Source of the DNA: Tricholoma matsutake
Lineage: Eukaryota > Basidiomycota > Agaricomycetes > Agaricales > Tricholomataceae
Assembly: GCA_026075535.2 (NCBI GenBank)
Contig: AP026549.1
Span: 6,696,001-6,760,000, forward strand
Length of the DNA stretch: 64,000 nucleotides
Direction: 5' to 3'
This document shows positions 12,061 through 21,205 of this stretch, in pieces. The position numbers and the translations under genes are program-made. A model generated the notes under the pieces. It did no database searches and was not told the origin of the DNA. It saw nothing but the letters and a program-made list of their open reading frames with translations. Every line of letters starts with the position of its first letter. The first letter of the stretch is position 1.

Positions 12061-13042
12061 TCAGGAGAGGGCATCAGTCTTCCCCATGCTGCGACCCAGA
12101 CAGTGGTGCAAGGAGAAGTCAAATCTGGATAGATACAGGGACCAATGAGCTTGATGATGGTTCAATTTCTTGGCTATCATAAAGTACTCAAGATTCTTGT
12201 GATCCATCCAAATTTCCACCTTGTGTTGGGCACCCTCAAGGAAGTGTTGCCACTCCTCAAGCGCATGCATTATTGCCAACATCTCCTTGTCATGGATCTC
12301 ATAGTTTTGCTCTACACCACTAAGGCTTTTGGAGTAGAACACAACAGGATGCCACTTCTGGTCCTCTGGAGACTGCTGAGATGACACAGCACCCATCGCA
12401 AAGTCAGAACTGTTGGCTTCTACACAAAAATGGTGCAAATTGTCAGCAAAGGTAAGAATGGGAGCAGAAGTGACCATCTCCTTAAGCATTTTGAATGCCT
12501 CCTGTTGTTCATTATCCCACCTCCATGCCTCCTTTCCTGTCAAGTCAAGCAGTGGTCATGCATGATGTGAGAAATCCTTGATAAAACACCAATAGAAATT
12601 GATGAAGCCCAGGAAAGACTGCACCTCTTTCTTCTTCATGGGTGTCAGCCAAGCCATGACCCTGTTCACCTTGATAGGATACATCTCCACTTGACCCTCT
12701 GAGATAATCAGGCTGAGGTACTTGATCTTGGTCTTCTCAAACTCACACTTGTCCTGATGAAGGTAGAGTTTGTACCATTGAAGTCATTCTAGGATGAGGC
12801 ACATGATGCGGTGGTGCTCTTCAACCATGTGAGTGAAGATGAGGATGCCATTGAGATAGATACAAACAATGCCTTTGAGGATGAGGTCATGGAAGATATT
12901 GTTCATCATGGTCTGGAAGGTGGCAGGACTATTAGTAAGGCCAAGAAACATGACAAGTGGTTCAAAAAGACCATAGTTGGTATGAAAGGTTGCCTTCCAC
13001 TCATCTCCCTCCTTTATCCTCACATTATTGTAACCCCAATGG
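12061..13042 (-). pseudogene. Gypsy-1 copy 1: C-terminal RT and RNase H
   Basis: The RT fragment 13104-12784 includes [17 protein letters not shown] and the active-site block as IYLNGILIF, where copy 2 has IYLDDILIF, so both catalytic Asp residues are altered. It continues through KCEFEKTKI and VQSFLGFINFYW to the Ty3-type RNase H (AFKMLKEMVTSAPIL, HFCVEANSSDFAMGAV, IHDKEMLAIMHALEEW, WMDHKNLEYF) at 12543-12061. A TGA lies before PLLDLTGKEAW. The gene breaks off where Gypsy-2 begins at 13043 and resumes at 33410. Confidence 0.85.
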
Positions 13043-14019
13043 TGATGATGCTTGACCCAGAAACCCAAACAAAACCTACAAAAAGGTCTCAAATGGTATA
13101 ACACAAGTTAGAGGAAGGTTGCGAGGTGGTACTAAATATAACTGCTGTTACCCAAGGATGGGGGAACTAAGTTCGAGAAGGTCCAAAGATAATTGATGAA
13201 GTTTGAGCACATACAAAGCTCTGCAAAGTGCTTCAAGGAAGTTCAAGGAAATTTGAAGATGTTTGAGGGGCTTGTAGAGGACGAGGATGGATTCAATGGA
13301 TGCTGAGAATAGACTATAGAGATGTGGAAAGGCCTTGAGAGGGGATAGATGATAGATGATAGTTTTGAGAAGCTAGGATGGAATGTTCGAAGAAGTTCAT
13401 GGTAATACACTAAACTTTGGGACTAAGACAAGAGATTTGGACTCAAGAGAATTGCTCTTAAATCAGATGATGGATGTGAGAGGACGATCTATTTTGTGGT
13501 TCTAAGTAGCTAGTACAAGGCTATATATGTTTGGAAGAGATGGCACTTAAAAGGAAATAAAACATGAGTACTACATGAGGCAAGATATAAAACAATAAAG
13601 AACTTTGCAAATCATAAAATAAATGAAAGATGATGAGAAGGGAAACATATAGAGTCACAATGTATCAAGTGTACCTGTCCTATTGATGCAATATATCATT
13701 GAGATGTCAAAGCACCACAATCGTGTCCTAAAAGGAGTACATTACACTCCACCTATTCTGGTCAGATTCTGGTCAGAATGCCCATTCCAATTGGAATTTC
13801 TGGAATTCCGGGGAATTCCATTTACATATATTTTTCTCACAATTCATAATTCCAATCAGACTGGAGGGTCAGTTTTACCTCTGGAATCCCCAGAATCTAC
13901 CCAGATTCATTTTTACCTGGAACAGTCGGATCAACCAGATGCATGGCAACTAGCATAACCAGAATAACTGGAATAACTGGACTGCATGGGCTTTCCCAAA
14001 TAAAAGTTTGATGTACAAC

Positions 14020-14089
14020 AAGAATTGAACACTCAACCTTGGGTCTGCACACATAACAGCATGCTTAACCACTGAGCTACCAAGCAATT
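14020..14089 (-). other. tRNA-like sequence, left end of hAT-b copy 1
   Basis: On the minus strand the segment reads TAGCTCAGTGGTTAAGC, a near-consensus D-arm/A box, about 35 bases before TTGAGTGTTCAATTCTTG, which resembles a T arm with its TTCRA loop. The spacing suits a tRNA without intron. The acceptor stem does not pair convincingly, so I treat it as tRNA-derived rather than a working tRNA. It points toward the element's left end. Confidence 0.5.
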
Positions 14090-14756
14090 ATGCTGCTACA
14101 TACATTTAATACTTTTATTACCCAACCAAGGTATGTAGTTAATCACAGCCATTAACAGAATAATTAATAAGTATGCATACACATGACATGTGACATGTGA
14201 CTGCCAGCTCACAACCACCACCACCACCGTCGCCAATGCCGCCTCCTCCTCCTCTCCACTCTACCACCACCACTGCATGTGCACCTGCCACCACCATTCC
14301 CATGCCCACTTCCACCATCACCACCACCTTCAAATGAGCCAACTGGGCAGAACGTGGGCCCAAATGACAGCAATTGTCATTTGGGCCATAGATAAGTTTT
14401 TTTCTTTTTTCTTTTTCTTTTTATCAATCAACTAATTGTTATTTATTGCTTTTTAGGCTATATACTACTGGGGATGACCTGTTGCAATGAAAAATGCGCA
14501 ATGAAACACTTGCAAAGCATGCCCACAGCCACCTAATCCCCTCCTCCCCTTTCAAATGGGATGTGAGGCTGTCGACATGGGCTAGATGGGTGCAGAGGGA
14601 TGCCAGGAGACCCCAGAAGGGGGATACCTGCATAGTAAGCACCCACCAACTCCCCGTACATGTGCCATGTCGCACTGATGTGCCCAAACCCCTCCCCCCC
14701 CAAAAAAAAAAACAGACAGAAATCCAAATGGGGGACAATGGCGACAAAGAATGACA

Positions 14757-15300
14757 AGCCACCCACCCCCAGCCTCATGAGCAACTGCTTGTGGGGTGGA
14801 ATGTGGGTGGAATGATGCCTAGGCACCCGGATAGGAGATGACGACACACCACCCACCCCCAGCCTCACGAGCAACTGCTCATGGGGTGGATCACAGGTGG
14901 AATGACAATGACAACAAGCCACCCACCCCCAGCCTCACAAGCAACTGCTCATGGGGTGGATTGTGGGTGGAATGATGCCCAGGCACAGGGACAGGAGACA
15001 ACAATGACACACCACCCACCTCCAGCCTCACAAGCAACTGCTCATGGGGTGGATCGTGGGTGGAATGACAACGATGACAAGCCACCCACCCCCAGCCTCA
15101 CAAGCAACTGCTTGTGGGGTGGAATGTGGGTGGAACAATGCCCAGGTGCAGGGATAGGAGATGACAATGCACCACCTGCCCCCAGCCTCACGAGCAACTG
15201 CTTGTGGGGTGGATCGTGGGTGGAACAACAACGACAACAAGCCACCTACCCCCAGCCTCACAAGCAACTGCTCATGGGGTGGATCATGGGTGGAATGACA
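14757..15300. repeat. Minisatellite with 160-bp higher-order unit (7 monomers)
   Basis: The phrase ACCCACCCCCAGCCTCA (with small variants) starts at 14761, 14851, 14921, 15014, 15084, 15174 and 15244. Spacings therefore alternate about 90 and 70 bp, giving a 160-163 bp higher-order unit. Each monomer holds GAGCAACTGCTC or a variant, a short inverted repeat, followed by GGGGTGGA. The 90-bp monomers carry an extra ATGCCCAGGCA-like insert. Copy 2 of the element has only 3 monomers. Confidence 0.85.
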
Positions 15301-15320
15301 ATGATGACAGCGGGGTCATG

Positions 15321-15590
15321 TCCCCTCCCCCTCCCCCGCACTTCATGTGAGGAGGGATTTTTTTTGTACTTTTAATTATTTATTAGTATTGTGCCCCCCC
15401 TCCCCTGTTTTGTGTGGGGGAGGGATTTTTTTCTTCATGTTTTTACCTCCCCCCTCGCGTTCAGTGCAAGGGGTTAGCTTTTTATGTATATAAATAAAAC
15501 TCCCTCTTGCATCTTGTGAGAGGGAGGATTTTTTGTTTATGTATATAATGACAATCATGCCCACTCCCTCACATTCAATGTGAGGGATGT
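15321..15590. repeat. Ladder of five GC hairpins, four followed by T-runs
   Basis: Five inverted repeats follow one another at roughly 50-80 bp intervals. The stems pair CCCTCC with GGAGGG, CCCTCCCC with GGGGAGGG, CCCCT with AGGGG, CTCCCTC with GAGGGAG, and CCCTCACATT with AATGTGAGGG. The first, second and fourth are followed by ATTTTTT or longer, the third by a CTTTTT run. The same ladder stands at 20583-20849 in copy 2, with some stems paired better there. Confidence 0.75.
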
Positions 15591-15670
15591 GGTTAATTAA
15601 AAAAATTTGATCTTAACTACTTCAAAAAAAATTAGAGTGCCATGAATAAACATTATATTACTAAGTAATA

Positions 15671-15765
15671 ATTCTCCTGTGGCTCAACTGGTTAAGCACA
15701 CATGTTTGGTTTGTCATGTGATCACTCTAATCAAGATGTCTTGAGTTCAATCCTTACTCTGCACA
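15671..15765 (+). other. tRNA-like sequence, right end of hAT-b copy 1
   Basis: The plus strand reads TGGCTCAACTGGTTAAGC (A-box/D-arm-like) and, about 55 bases later, TTGAGTTCAATCCTTA (T-arm-like with TTCAATC loop). The gap is longer than in a plain tRNA and could hold an intron or a long variable arm. It points toward the element's right end, mirroring the left tRNA-like sequence. Confidence 0.45.
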
Positions 15766-16252
15766 AATATATTTTGTAGGCACTTTGACAACTTAAGACT
15801 TGAGATTTGACTATCTGTTAGGGTATATACTCTAAGTTGAGCATCTGGAGTAACCAGAATCTGGTCGGAATAACCGGAATCCACTGGAATCCAGTGGACT
15901 CCAGTGAGTCCAATTGGAATAGGTGGAGGAGTGTAAATTACTGCCTAAAAGCCCATTGTTGTATCTTCTCATGTCCAGTGGTGCCCAATATGCGATGCAC
16001 TAACTTGTGCAAGGTATGCTGCATGTGTCTGAAGGTGGTGTGATAGGCATACAGTGGCCAAAGGCATTCGAGGTGCTGCAAAGTTGTTTGAACTTGCTCA
16101 AAGTGTTGCAAAGTCGTTCAAAGTCATTCAAAATAGTTTCAGAGCGGTTTTGTGGGGTTTGTAGAGGTTCATAGGGGTTGGGAGTGTGTGTGGTAATGTG
16201 TCGATGCATTTGGAGATGTTCCCAGAGCTTAGAGTGCAAGGTGGACCTATCA

Positions 16253-16263
16253 TCCTCCCCCTT
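16253..16263 (-). promoter_or_regulatory. Polypurine tract of Gypsy-2
   Basis: On the minus strand AAGGGGGAGGA lies directly before the 3' LTR start TGATAGG. This is the usual place for the plus-strand primer of an LTR retrotransposon and fixes the element's orientation. Confidence 0.75.
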
Positions 16264-16400
16264 ACTGAGATCCTGACTGTCCCAGTCAGCTGATCGGAGT
16301 CATGTGTGAAATGTGTGATTGTGTTGGAAATGTCAACAAAATCCAGGATACCTCTCATTCTTCTTCATCAATTCCTACATCTCCAATACCAGCTCTTAAC

Positions 16401-17768
16401 ATGTCTCTACTCGCCAAACTCAACCAGGAAATCCTTGAGTACACCAAATCAATGCCAGATCATGGTGTTGCTGAAGACCTTGACTTCAAAGTGTGGGGCA
16501 AAGGGTTTTGTGAGAAGATGGTAAGTTTCCAGTTTCCATTCGATATTTGAGGATGCTAACATGATATGCTCAGGCAGAATATGATGAACTGGCTGACAAC
16601 CTGGGCAAAGAATGCAACTCGACCATGCAAAAGGTCATCTACGAGGTGTTTGAACTTTTTAAACCAATGACTCAATGTGAATGGCTTTCATGGGGGGGGA
16701 CCTTTTGTTTGCAGATCTGAGTGAGCAGGTAGAGTGAGAGCGAAGGGAAGAGGAAGTAAAATGGATTTGGGAGGAGGAGGAGGCTCACAGGGTGGAGGAG
16801 AACATGAAGCAGGTGAAAATTGAGGCCCAAAGGGGGGCATTAGGGGATACTTGAAATGCAGCTCTTGCTGCATTTTGTGCTAAAACTTTGTCAAAGGAGG
16901 AGCTGCAATGACAAAATGCGGAGTTAGCAGCAGAAACATGAGTGATTGAGAGGGCAGAGGCTGGGGAGGATGATGAAGATGAGGATTTAGGAGAACTCCC
17001 AGTAATCAGGATAGGAAAGCAGAAGGCAGTGGAGGTCAATGCAAACAATGACAAAGAAGACAAATTTGATGAGGACATGATGGTGGCAAAGCGGGCAAAG
17101 TTTGCGACAAGTGGACTGCTCAATTTCAAGGGTACAGTAAGTTCTTCATTTGACTTCGAAGGTTTTTCAGACTGCTAACAATTTCATAGTGCAATCGATG
17201 TGCTGGTTTCAAGTCCCAGCTGCACTGTGTGGTTGAAGAAGGGGCCCCAAAGTGTGCCAAGGTGCTGCAGGGATGTTATTGGGAGGAGGTGTCAAGGAAA
17301 GGGCTTTGAAAAGGCGAGGGGAGGAAGTTCAGGGCTGGGAAAGGTGTTTTGCAGTCAAAGCCAGGTATGAGTTTCATTTGGACTCATTTAAAACCTTTCT
17401 AACCTTCTGTTCAAATTGTTTTAGCTCTTCAAATTCAGGTTGTTGGGCTGGTCAAGGCAGAGGAGACAGTTGCAGGGCCATCAAAACTGTTGATGCCAAA
17501 GTCAAAGCACAAAAAGTGGTTGAAAGGGAAAGGCAAGGCAAAGGAGGTATCGTTGAATGATGATATTGAGGTGGTTAGCAATGAATGGGTTGTTTGTGGG
17601 CAGATGCTTATGGCGAAGTTGGTGCAGAAGAAAGTGGAGATGGAAGTTCTGGGGAGGGAAATAGAACTTTTAGAGGTTATGATGGAGGAGAAAAAAAACT
17701 TTGTTGTATTTCTTTTATTTTGCAATTTAAATCTTGTGAGTTGTCAAAAAGTAGTGATAAGAAAGTAA
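16401..17768 (+). pseudogene. Antisense accessory gene of Gypsy-2: coiled coil plus Cys cluster
   Basis: Four exons run opposite to Gypsy-2 pol, between the integrase end and the 3' LTR. Exon 1 starts at ATG 16401 (MSLLAKLNQEILEYTKSMPD). Introns: 16521-16573 (GTAAGT...CAG), 17137-17189 (GTAAGT...TAG) and 17365-17424 (GTATGA...TAG); the third joins the frames exactly. The product has a helical N-terminal domain, a Glu/Lys-rich coiled coil, an acidic stretch, a Cys cluster (CNRCAGFKSQLHC, then KCAKVLQGCYW, 17190-17270) and a basic-helical tail (KSKHKKWLKGKGKA). The cluster resembles the fungal Zn2Cys6 type but has only five Cys. Damage: a one-base slip in the 8-G run at 16692-16699, and TGA at 16735, 16852, 16909, 16939 and 17307. 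Function unknown; nucleic-acid or chromatin binding is a guess. Confidence 0.7.
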
Positions 17769-17954
17769 AAGAAAAAGAAAGAAAAAAAAAAAAAAAGAGA
17801 ATAAGGGAAAGGCTCAGTAGATCATCATGGCTGAAAAACCCTCTTGGAGTTTGCACAACCACACTTTAATGTGATATTGCGACTTGTATTGTACACTAAA
17901 AGAAATCAAAGTCATATGTAAGTGATCATGAACAACAGGGAATAATTATTCATC

Positions 17955-19374
17955 TTTGAAGTCTGGAAGGTCTTTGGAAATATCTTTGTCGATGTTTGAA
18001 GTTCTTTGAAGTTTTTTGAGACGTTCTGAGTTGATATTGAGGAAGTTCAGCGGAAGGGGAATAGATTTTTGAGCAAAATAAGGAAGAAGTCAGAAGGCAG
18101 TGACTGGCTGATGGAATACTGATCTGTCGAGTTTGCAGATGATGTAGGCTCCTCCATAGTTTCATTCAATAACGATGAGGGGACCTAAATATTGAGGTCG
18201 CATCTTGTGATTGAGGGATTTTTCAATTTGCATGTTTCAAAGTAGGACCAGGTCACCTTTTTCAAAGTTGTAGTCATGCATCATTTGTTTGTGAATGACT
18301 TTGAAACATTTCGCAGCTTTGAGTCAAGCGGTATAGACTTTTGAATATAGAAATTTGAGGTCAGATGATCGTTTCTGTAGTGCTATTGCTTGTCAAGTGA
18401 TGAGATTGGTTGTTGATAAGATAGAATTGGGAGGGGGTTGCAAGTATGTTACTTCAGAGATGTTGAGTGGGATGAGGGGATGCAATCCTGTAACTGCAGA
18501 GTAAGGAGAGCAACCCATATGTCTATGAACCATAACTCGTTTTGCCCAAAACACAGAGTGTGCTCCAGCTGACCATTTGCTCTGATCTCCATCGACTGCT
18601 TTGAATAACAATTGTCGAATATTGAAGTGAGCTCTTTCAATGAGTCCATTCACATGGGAATTGTAACTGCTAATTCAAATGTGGTTAATGTGATATCATT
18701 TCAAAAGGTACTCCAATGCTGCAATGAAGGCTGATCCATTATCACTCACAATTTTGTATAGGGAGCCCCATTGACAAATAATGTCTTCAAAAATCCAATT
18801 GCTGAGTGTTGTTGCATTTTCTCATTGAAGTTTTCACCATTCGGGATAGGTCATTAGCAAACATCAACCTTGTATGATATACTTGAATCCACCTGAAGGA
18901 GGCATCTGTATAGTATCAATGTAAACTTTGCCAAATAAAGGTGCAGGTGTGGCGATGGTAGGTGGGATAAGGAGATTTCAAGTTTGTCATACTTGGCAGA
19001 GGTGGCAGGTGCAAATAAACCATGCAATGTCAGCTTTCATGTTAGGCCACCAAAATTGAAGGTAAATAACTGATTTTGTAGCGAAGACCATCTTGTGTCT
19101 GATATTGTTGTGAGCTGCACGAATAATTTCTAGATGACATTTGGGAATTGCGACGATCTTGTGAGCTCTGTGGGAGTCCTTTCTCCATAGTTTGCCAGAA
19201 TCTAAGAAGAATTTGGTGCAATATCGAATGAAGATAGCATATTCGGAATCTGATAAATCTGGGGGTCATACCAAATCTTCTAACCATTTTCGAATGTGAA
19301 GTAATCTTTTGTCATCCTTTTTCACATTGTTTGTTTGTGGGACATTGTCATAGGTCAGATGCTCCCCCTTACTG
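17955..19374 (-). pseudogene. Gypsy-2 integrase
   Basis: From right to left: a zinc-domain end with CHTCQVCQT-like cysteines (about 19000), the core with VYIDTIQMP (first Asp, about 18920), SDNGSAFIAALEYL (second Asp, about 18745), and SHVNGLIERAHFNI (Glu, about 18640), then FWAKRVMVHRHMGCSPYSAV. The C-terminal part (RPQYLGPLIVI, GGAYI, then FAQKSIPLP) ends near 17955. All three catalytic residues are still readable. TGA codons stand at arginine positions, for example between VLL and NMQIEKSL. There is no chromodomain after the C-terminal part; the antisense gene follows instead. Confidence 0.8.
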
Positions 19375-19645
19375 AGATCTGAGAGTACTTTACACTCCCC
19401 CACCTATTCTGGTTGGATTCTGGTTTGTCCAGCTGGAATTTCTGGAATTTCTGGAATCTGGTGGAATTTTTTTTGTATGTAGTTTTCCCTATGCAGCACA
19501 ATTCCAGTCAGAATAAGGATCCAATTTACACCCAGAATCCCTGGAATCTGACTGGACTCATCACAACCAGAATAACAGGAATAACCAGACTAACCAGAAT
19601 AACTGGAATGCACATGCTTTCCCAAATAAAAGTTTGACACACAAC

Positions 19646-19712
19646 AAGAATTGAACCCTCAACCTTGGGTCTGCATATCACAGCGTGTTTAACCACTGAG
19701 CTACCAGGCAAT
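19646..19712 (-). other. tRNA-like sequence, left end of hAT-b copy 2
   Basis: Minus strand TAGCTCAGTGGTTAAAC, then AGGTTGAGGGTTCAATTCTT. It is three bases shorter in the anticodon-arm region than copy 1. Same outward orientation. Confidence 0.5.
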
Positions 19713-20329
19713 TATTCCTCTACATACATTTAATACCTTTATGACCAAACCAAGGTGCATAGTTAACCACAGCCATTAACAGAATAATTAATAAGTATGC
19801 ATACATGCACATGTGACTGCCAGCTCACAGCCACCACCACCACTGTCGTCAACACTGCCTCACCTCCTCTCCACTCTACCACCACCACTGCATGCGCACC
19901 CACCACCACTGTTCCCATGCCCACTGCCACCATCACCACCACCTTAAAACAAGCCAACCAGATGGAACATGGGCCATAGATAAGTTTTTTTTTTTTTTTT
20001 CTTCTTTTTATCAATCAACTAGTTGTAATTTATTGCTTTTTAGGTTGTATACTACTGGGGATGACCTGCCATGATAAAAAATGTGCAACCCACACCCATG
20101 CCCACCTGATCCCCTCCTCCCCATTCAAATGGGATGTGAGGCTGTCGACATGGGCTAGGAGGGTGCAGAGGGATGCCAGGAGACCCTGGAAGGGGGGTAT
20201 CTGCCTAGTAAGCACCCACCAACCTCTGTACTCACACCACATTGCACTGATGCACCCAAACCCCCCCCCCCCAAAATAAATAAATAAAACAGAAATCCAA
20301 ACAGGGGACAACAGCGATGAACGATGACA

Positions 20330-20560
20330 AGCCACCCACCCCCAGCCTCATGAGCAACTGCTCATGGGGTGGATTGTGGGTGGAATGATGCCCAGGCACA
20401 GGGACAGGAGACAACAACAACACACCACCCACCCCCAGCCTCATGAGCAACTGCTTGTGGGGTGGATCATGGGTGAAACAACAACAACAACAAGCCACCC
20501 ACCCCCAGCCTCACGAGCAACTGCTCATGGGGTGGATCATGGGTGGAATGACAGACAGCA
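20330..20560. repeat. Minisatellite of hAT-b copy 2 (3 monomers)
   Basis: ACCCACCCCCAGCCTCA starts at 20334, 20427 and 20497, reproducing the 90/70 alternation of copy 1. Monomers contain TGAGCAACTGCTCA, arms of six bases around AC. Confidence 0.8.
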
Positions 20561-20582
20561 CACCTAGCACAGCAGGGTTGCA

Positions 20583-20849
20583 TCCCCTCCCTCTCCCCTG
20601 TACTTCGCATGGGGAGAGATTTTTTTGTACTTTTAATTATTTATTAGTATTGTGCCCCCCCTCCCCCATTTTGCATGGGGGAGGGATTTTTTTCTTCATG
20701 TTTTTACCTCCCCCCTCGCGCCGAATGTGAGGGGTTAGCTTTTTATGTATATAAATAAAACTCCCTCTCGCATCTTGTGAGATGGAGGATTTTTTGTTTA
20801 TGTATGTAATCACAATCATCCCCACTCCCTCACATTGAATGTGGGGGAT
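20583..20849. repeat. Five-hairpin ladder of hAT-b copy 2
   Basis: This is the counterpart of 15321-15590. Stems here include CTCTCCCC with GGGGAGAG, CCCTCCCCC with GGGGGAGGG, and CCCCTCGC with GTGAGGGG (one CpG-decay mismatch). Four of the five are again followed by T-runs. Confidence 0.75.
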
Positions 20850-20943
20850 GTGGTTAATTAAAATTTGTTGATCTTAACTACTTTGAAAAAAATTAGAGTT
20901 GTGAGTTTGAGTGTCATGAGTAAACCTTATATTACTAACTAAT

Positions 20944-21040
20944 AATTCTCCTGTGGCTCAGCTGGTTAAGCACACATGTTTGGTTTGTCATGTGATCACT
21001 CTAATCAAGATGCCTTGAGTTCAATCCTTACTCTGCACAA
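20944..21040 (+). other. tRNA-like sequence, right end of hAT-b copy 2
   Basis: TGGCTCAGCTGGTTAAGC followed at tRNA-like distance, allowing an insert, by TTGAGTTCAATCCTTA. It is nearly identical to 15671-15765; the A box here is the better match to consensus. Confidence 0.45.
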
Positions 21041-21205
21041 ATATATTTTGTAGGCACTTTGACAACTTAAGACTTGAAATTTGACTATCCATTAGGGTAT
21101 ATACTCTAAGTTGAGCATCTGGAGTAACTGGAATCTGGTCAGAATAGCTGGAATAACTGGACTCCAATTGGAATAGGTGGGGGAGGGTAAATTACAGAGA
21201 TCTGA

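Larger units (their letters stand above)
13735..15943. mobile_element. hAT-type non-autonomous transposon, family b, copy 1 (2209 bp)
   Basis: Starts GAGTACATTACACTCC; the right end on the minus strand is CAGTAATTTACACTCC. The 8-bp TSD CCTAAAAG lies at 13727-13734 and 15944-15951, and the other Gypsy-2 LTR holds the empty site with a single CCTAAAAG (around 32282-32289). Order inside: repeated CTGGAATTCC-like subterminal motifs, an outward tRNA-like sequence, a CAC-rich tract (14210-14330), a minisatellite, five hairpins, a second outward tRNA-like sequence. No transposase is present. Assignment to hAT rests on the 8-bp TSD and terminal pattern. Confidence 0.8.
13043..16252 (-). repeat. 3' LTR of Gypsy-2, interrupted by hAT-b copy 1
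   Basis: Without the 2209-bp insertion and one TSD copy it is about 993 bp. On the plus strand it runs from TGATGATGC to CCTATCA, so both strands show TG...CA. It matches 31616-32319 plus 33139-33409 closely, apart from transitions and small indels. Long runs of GTTCAAAG-like repeats fill the end near 16080-16150. Confidence 0.85.
19383..21197. mobile_element. hAT-type non-autonomous transposon, family b, copy 2 (1815 bp)
   Basis: The ends are GAGTACTTTACACTCCCCC, and on the minus strand from the right CTGTAATTTACCCTCCCCC. The 8-bp TSD AGATCTGA is at 19375-19382 and 21198-21205. Internal order and sequence follow copy 1 closely, but the minisatellite has 3 monomers instead of 7. It sits in Gypsy-2 between RNase H and integrase. 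Confidence 0.8.

Noticed and set aside
14757..15300. CRISPR-like repeat-spacer array
   Set aside because: Units are 70-90 bp without unique spacers, the context is eukaryotic, and the repeat is inside a transposon; it is a minisatellite.
15321..15590. Bacterial-type intrinsic terminators
   Set aside because: The hairpin plus T-run form is similar, but the DNA is fungal nuclear; at most they could act as Pol III or structural signals.
13040..16252. Gypsy-2 LTR start at TGGTGATG, 13040
   Set aside because: The other LTR has unrelated sequence before TGATGATG, and the remaining bases complete the Gypsy-1 site and primer-binding region, so the start is 13043.
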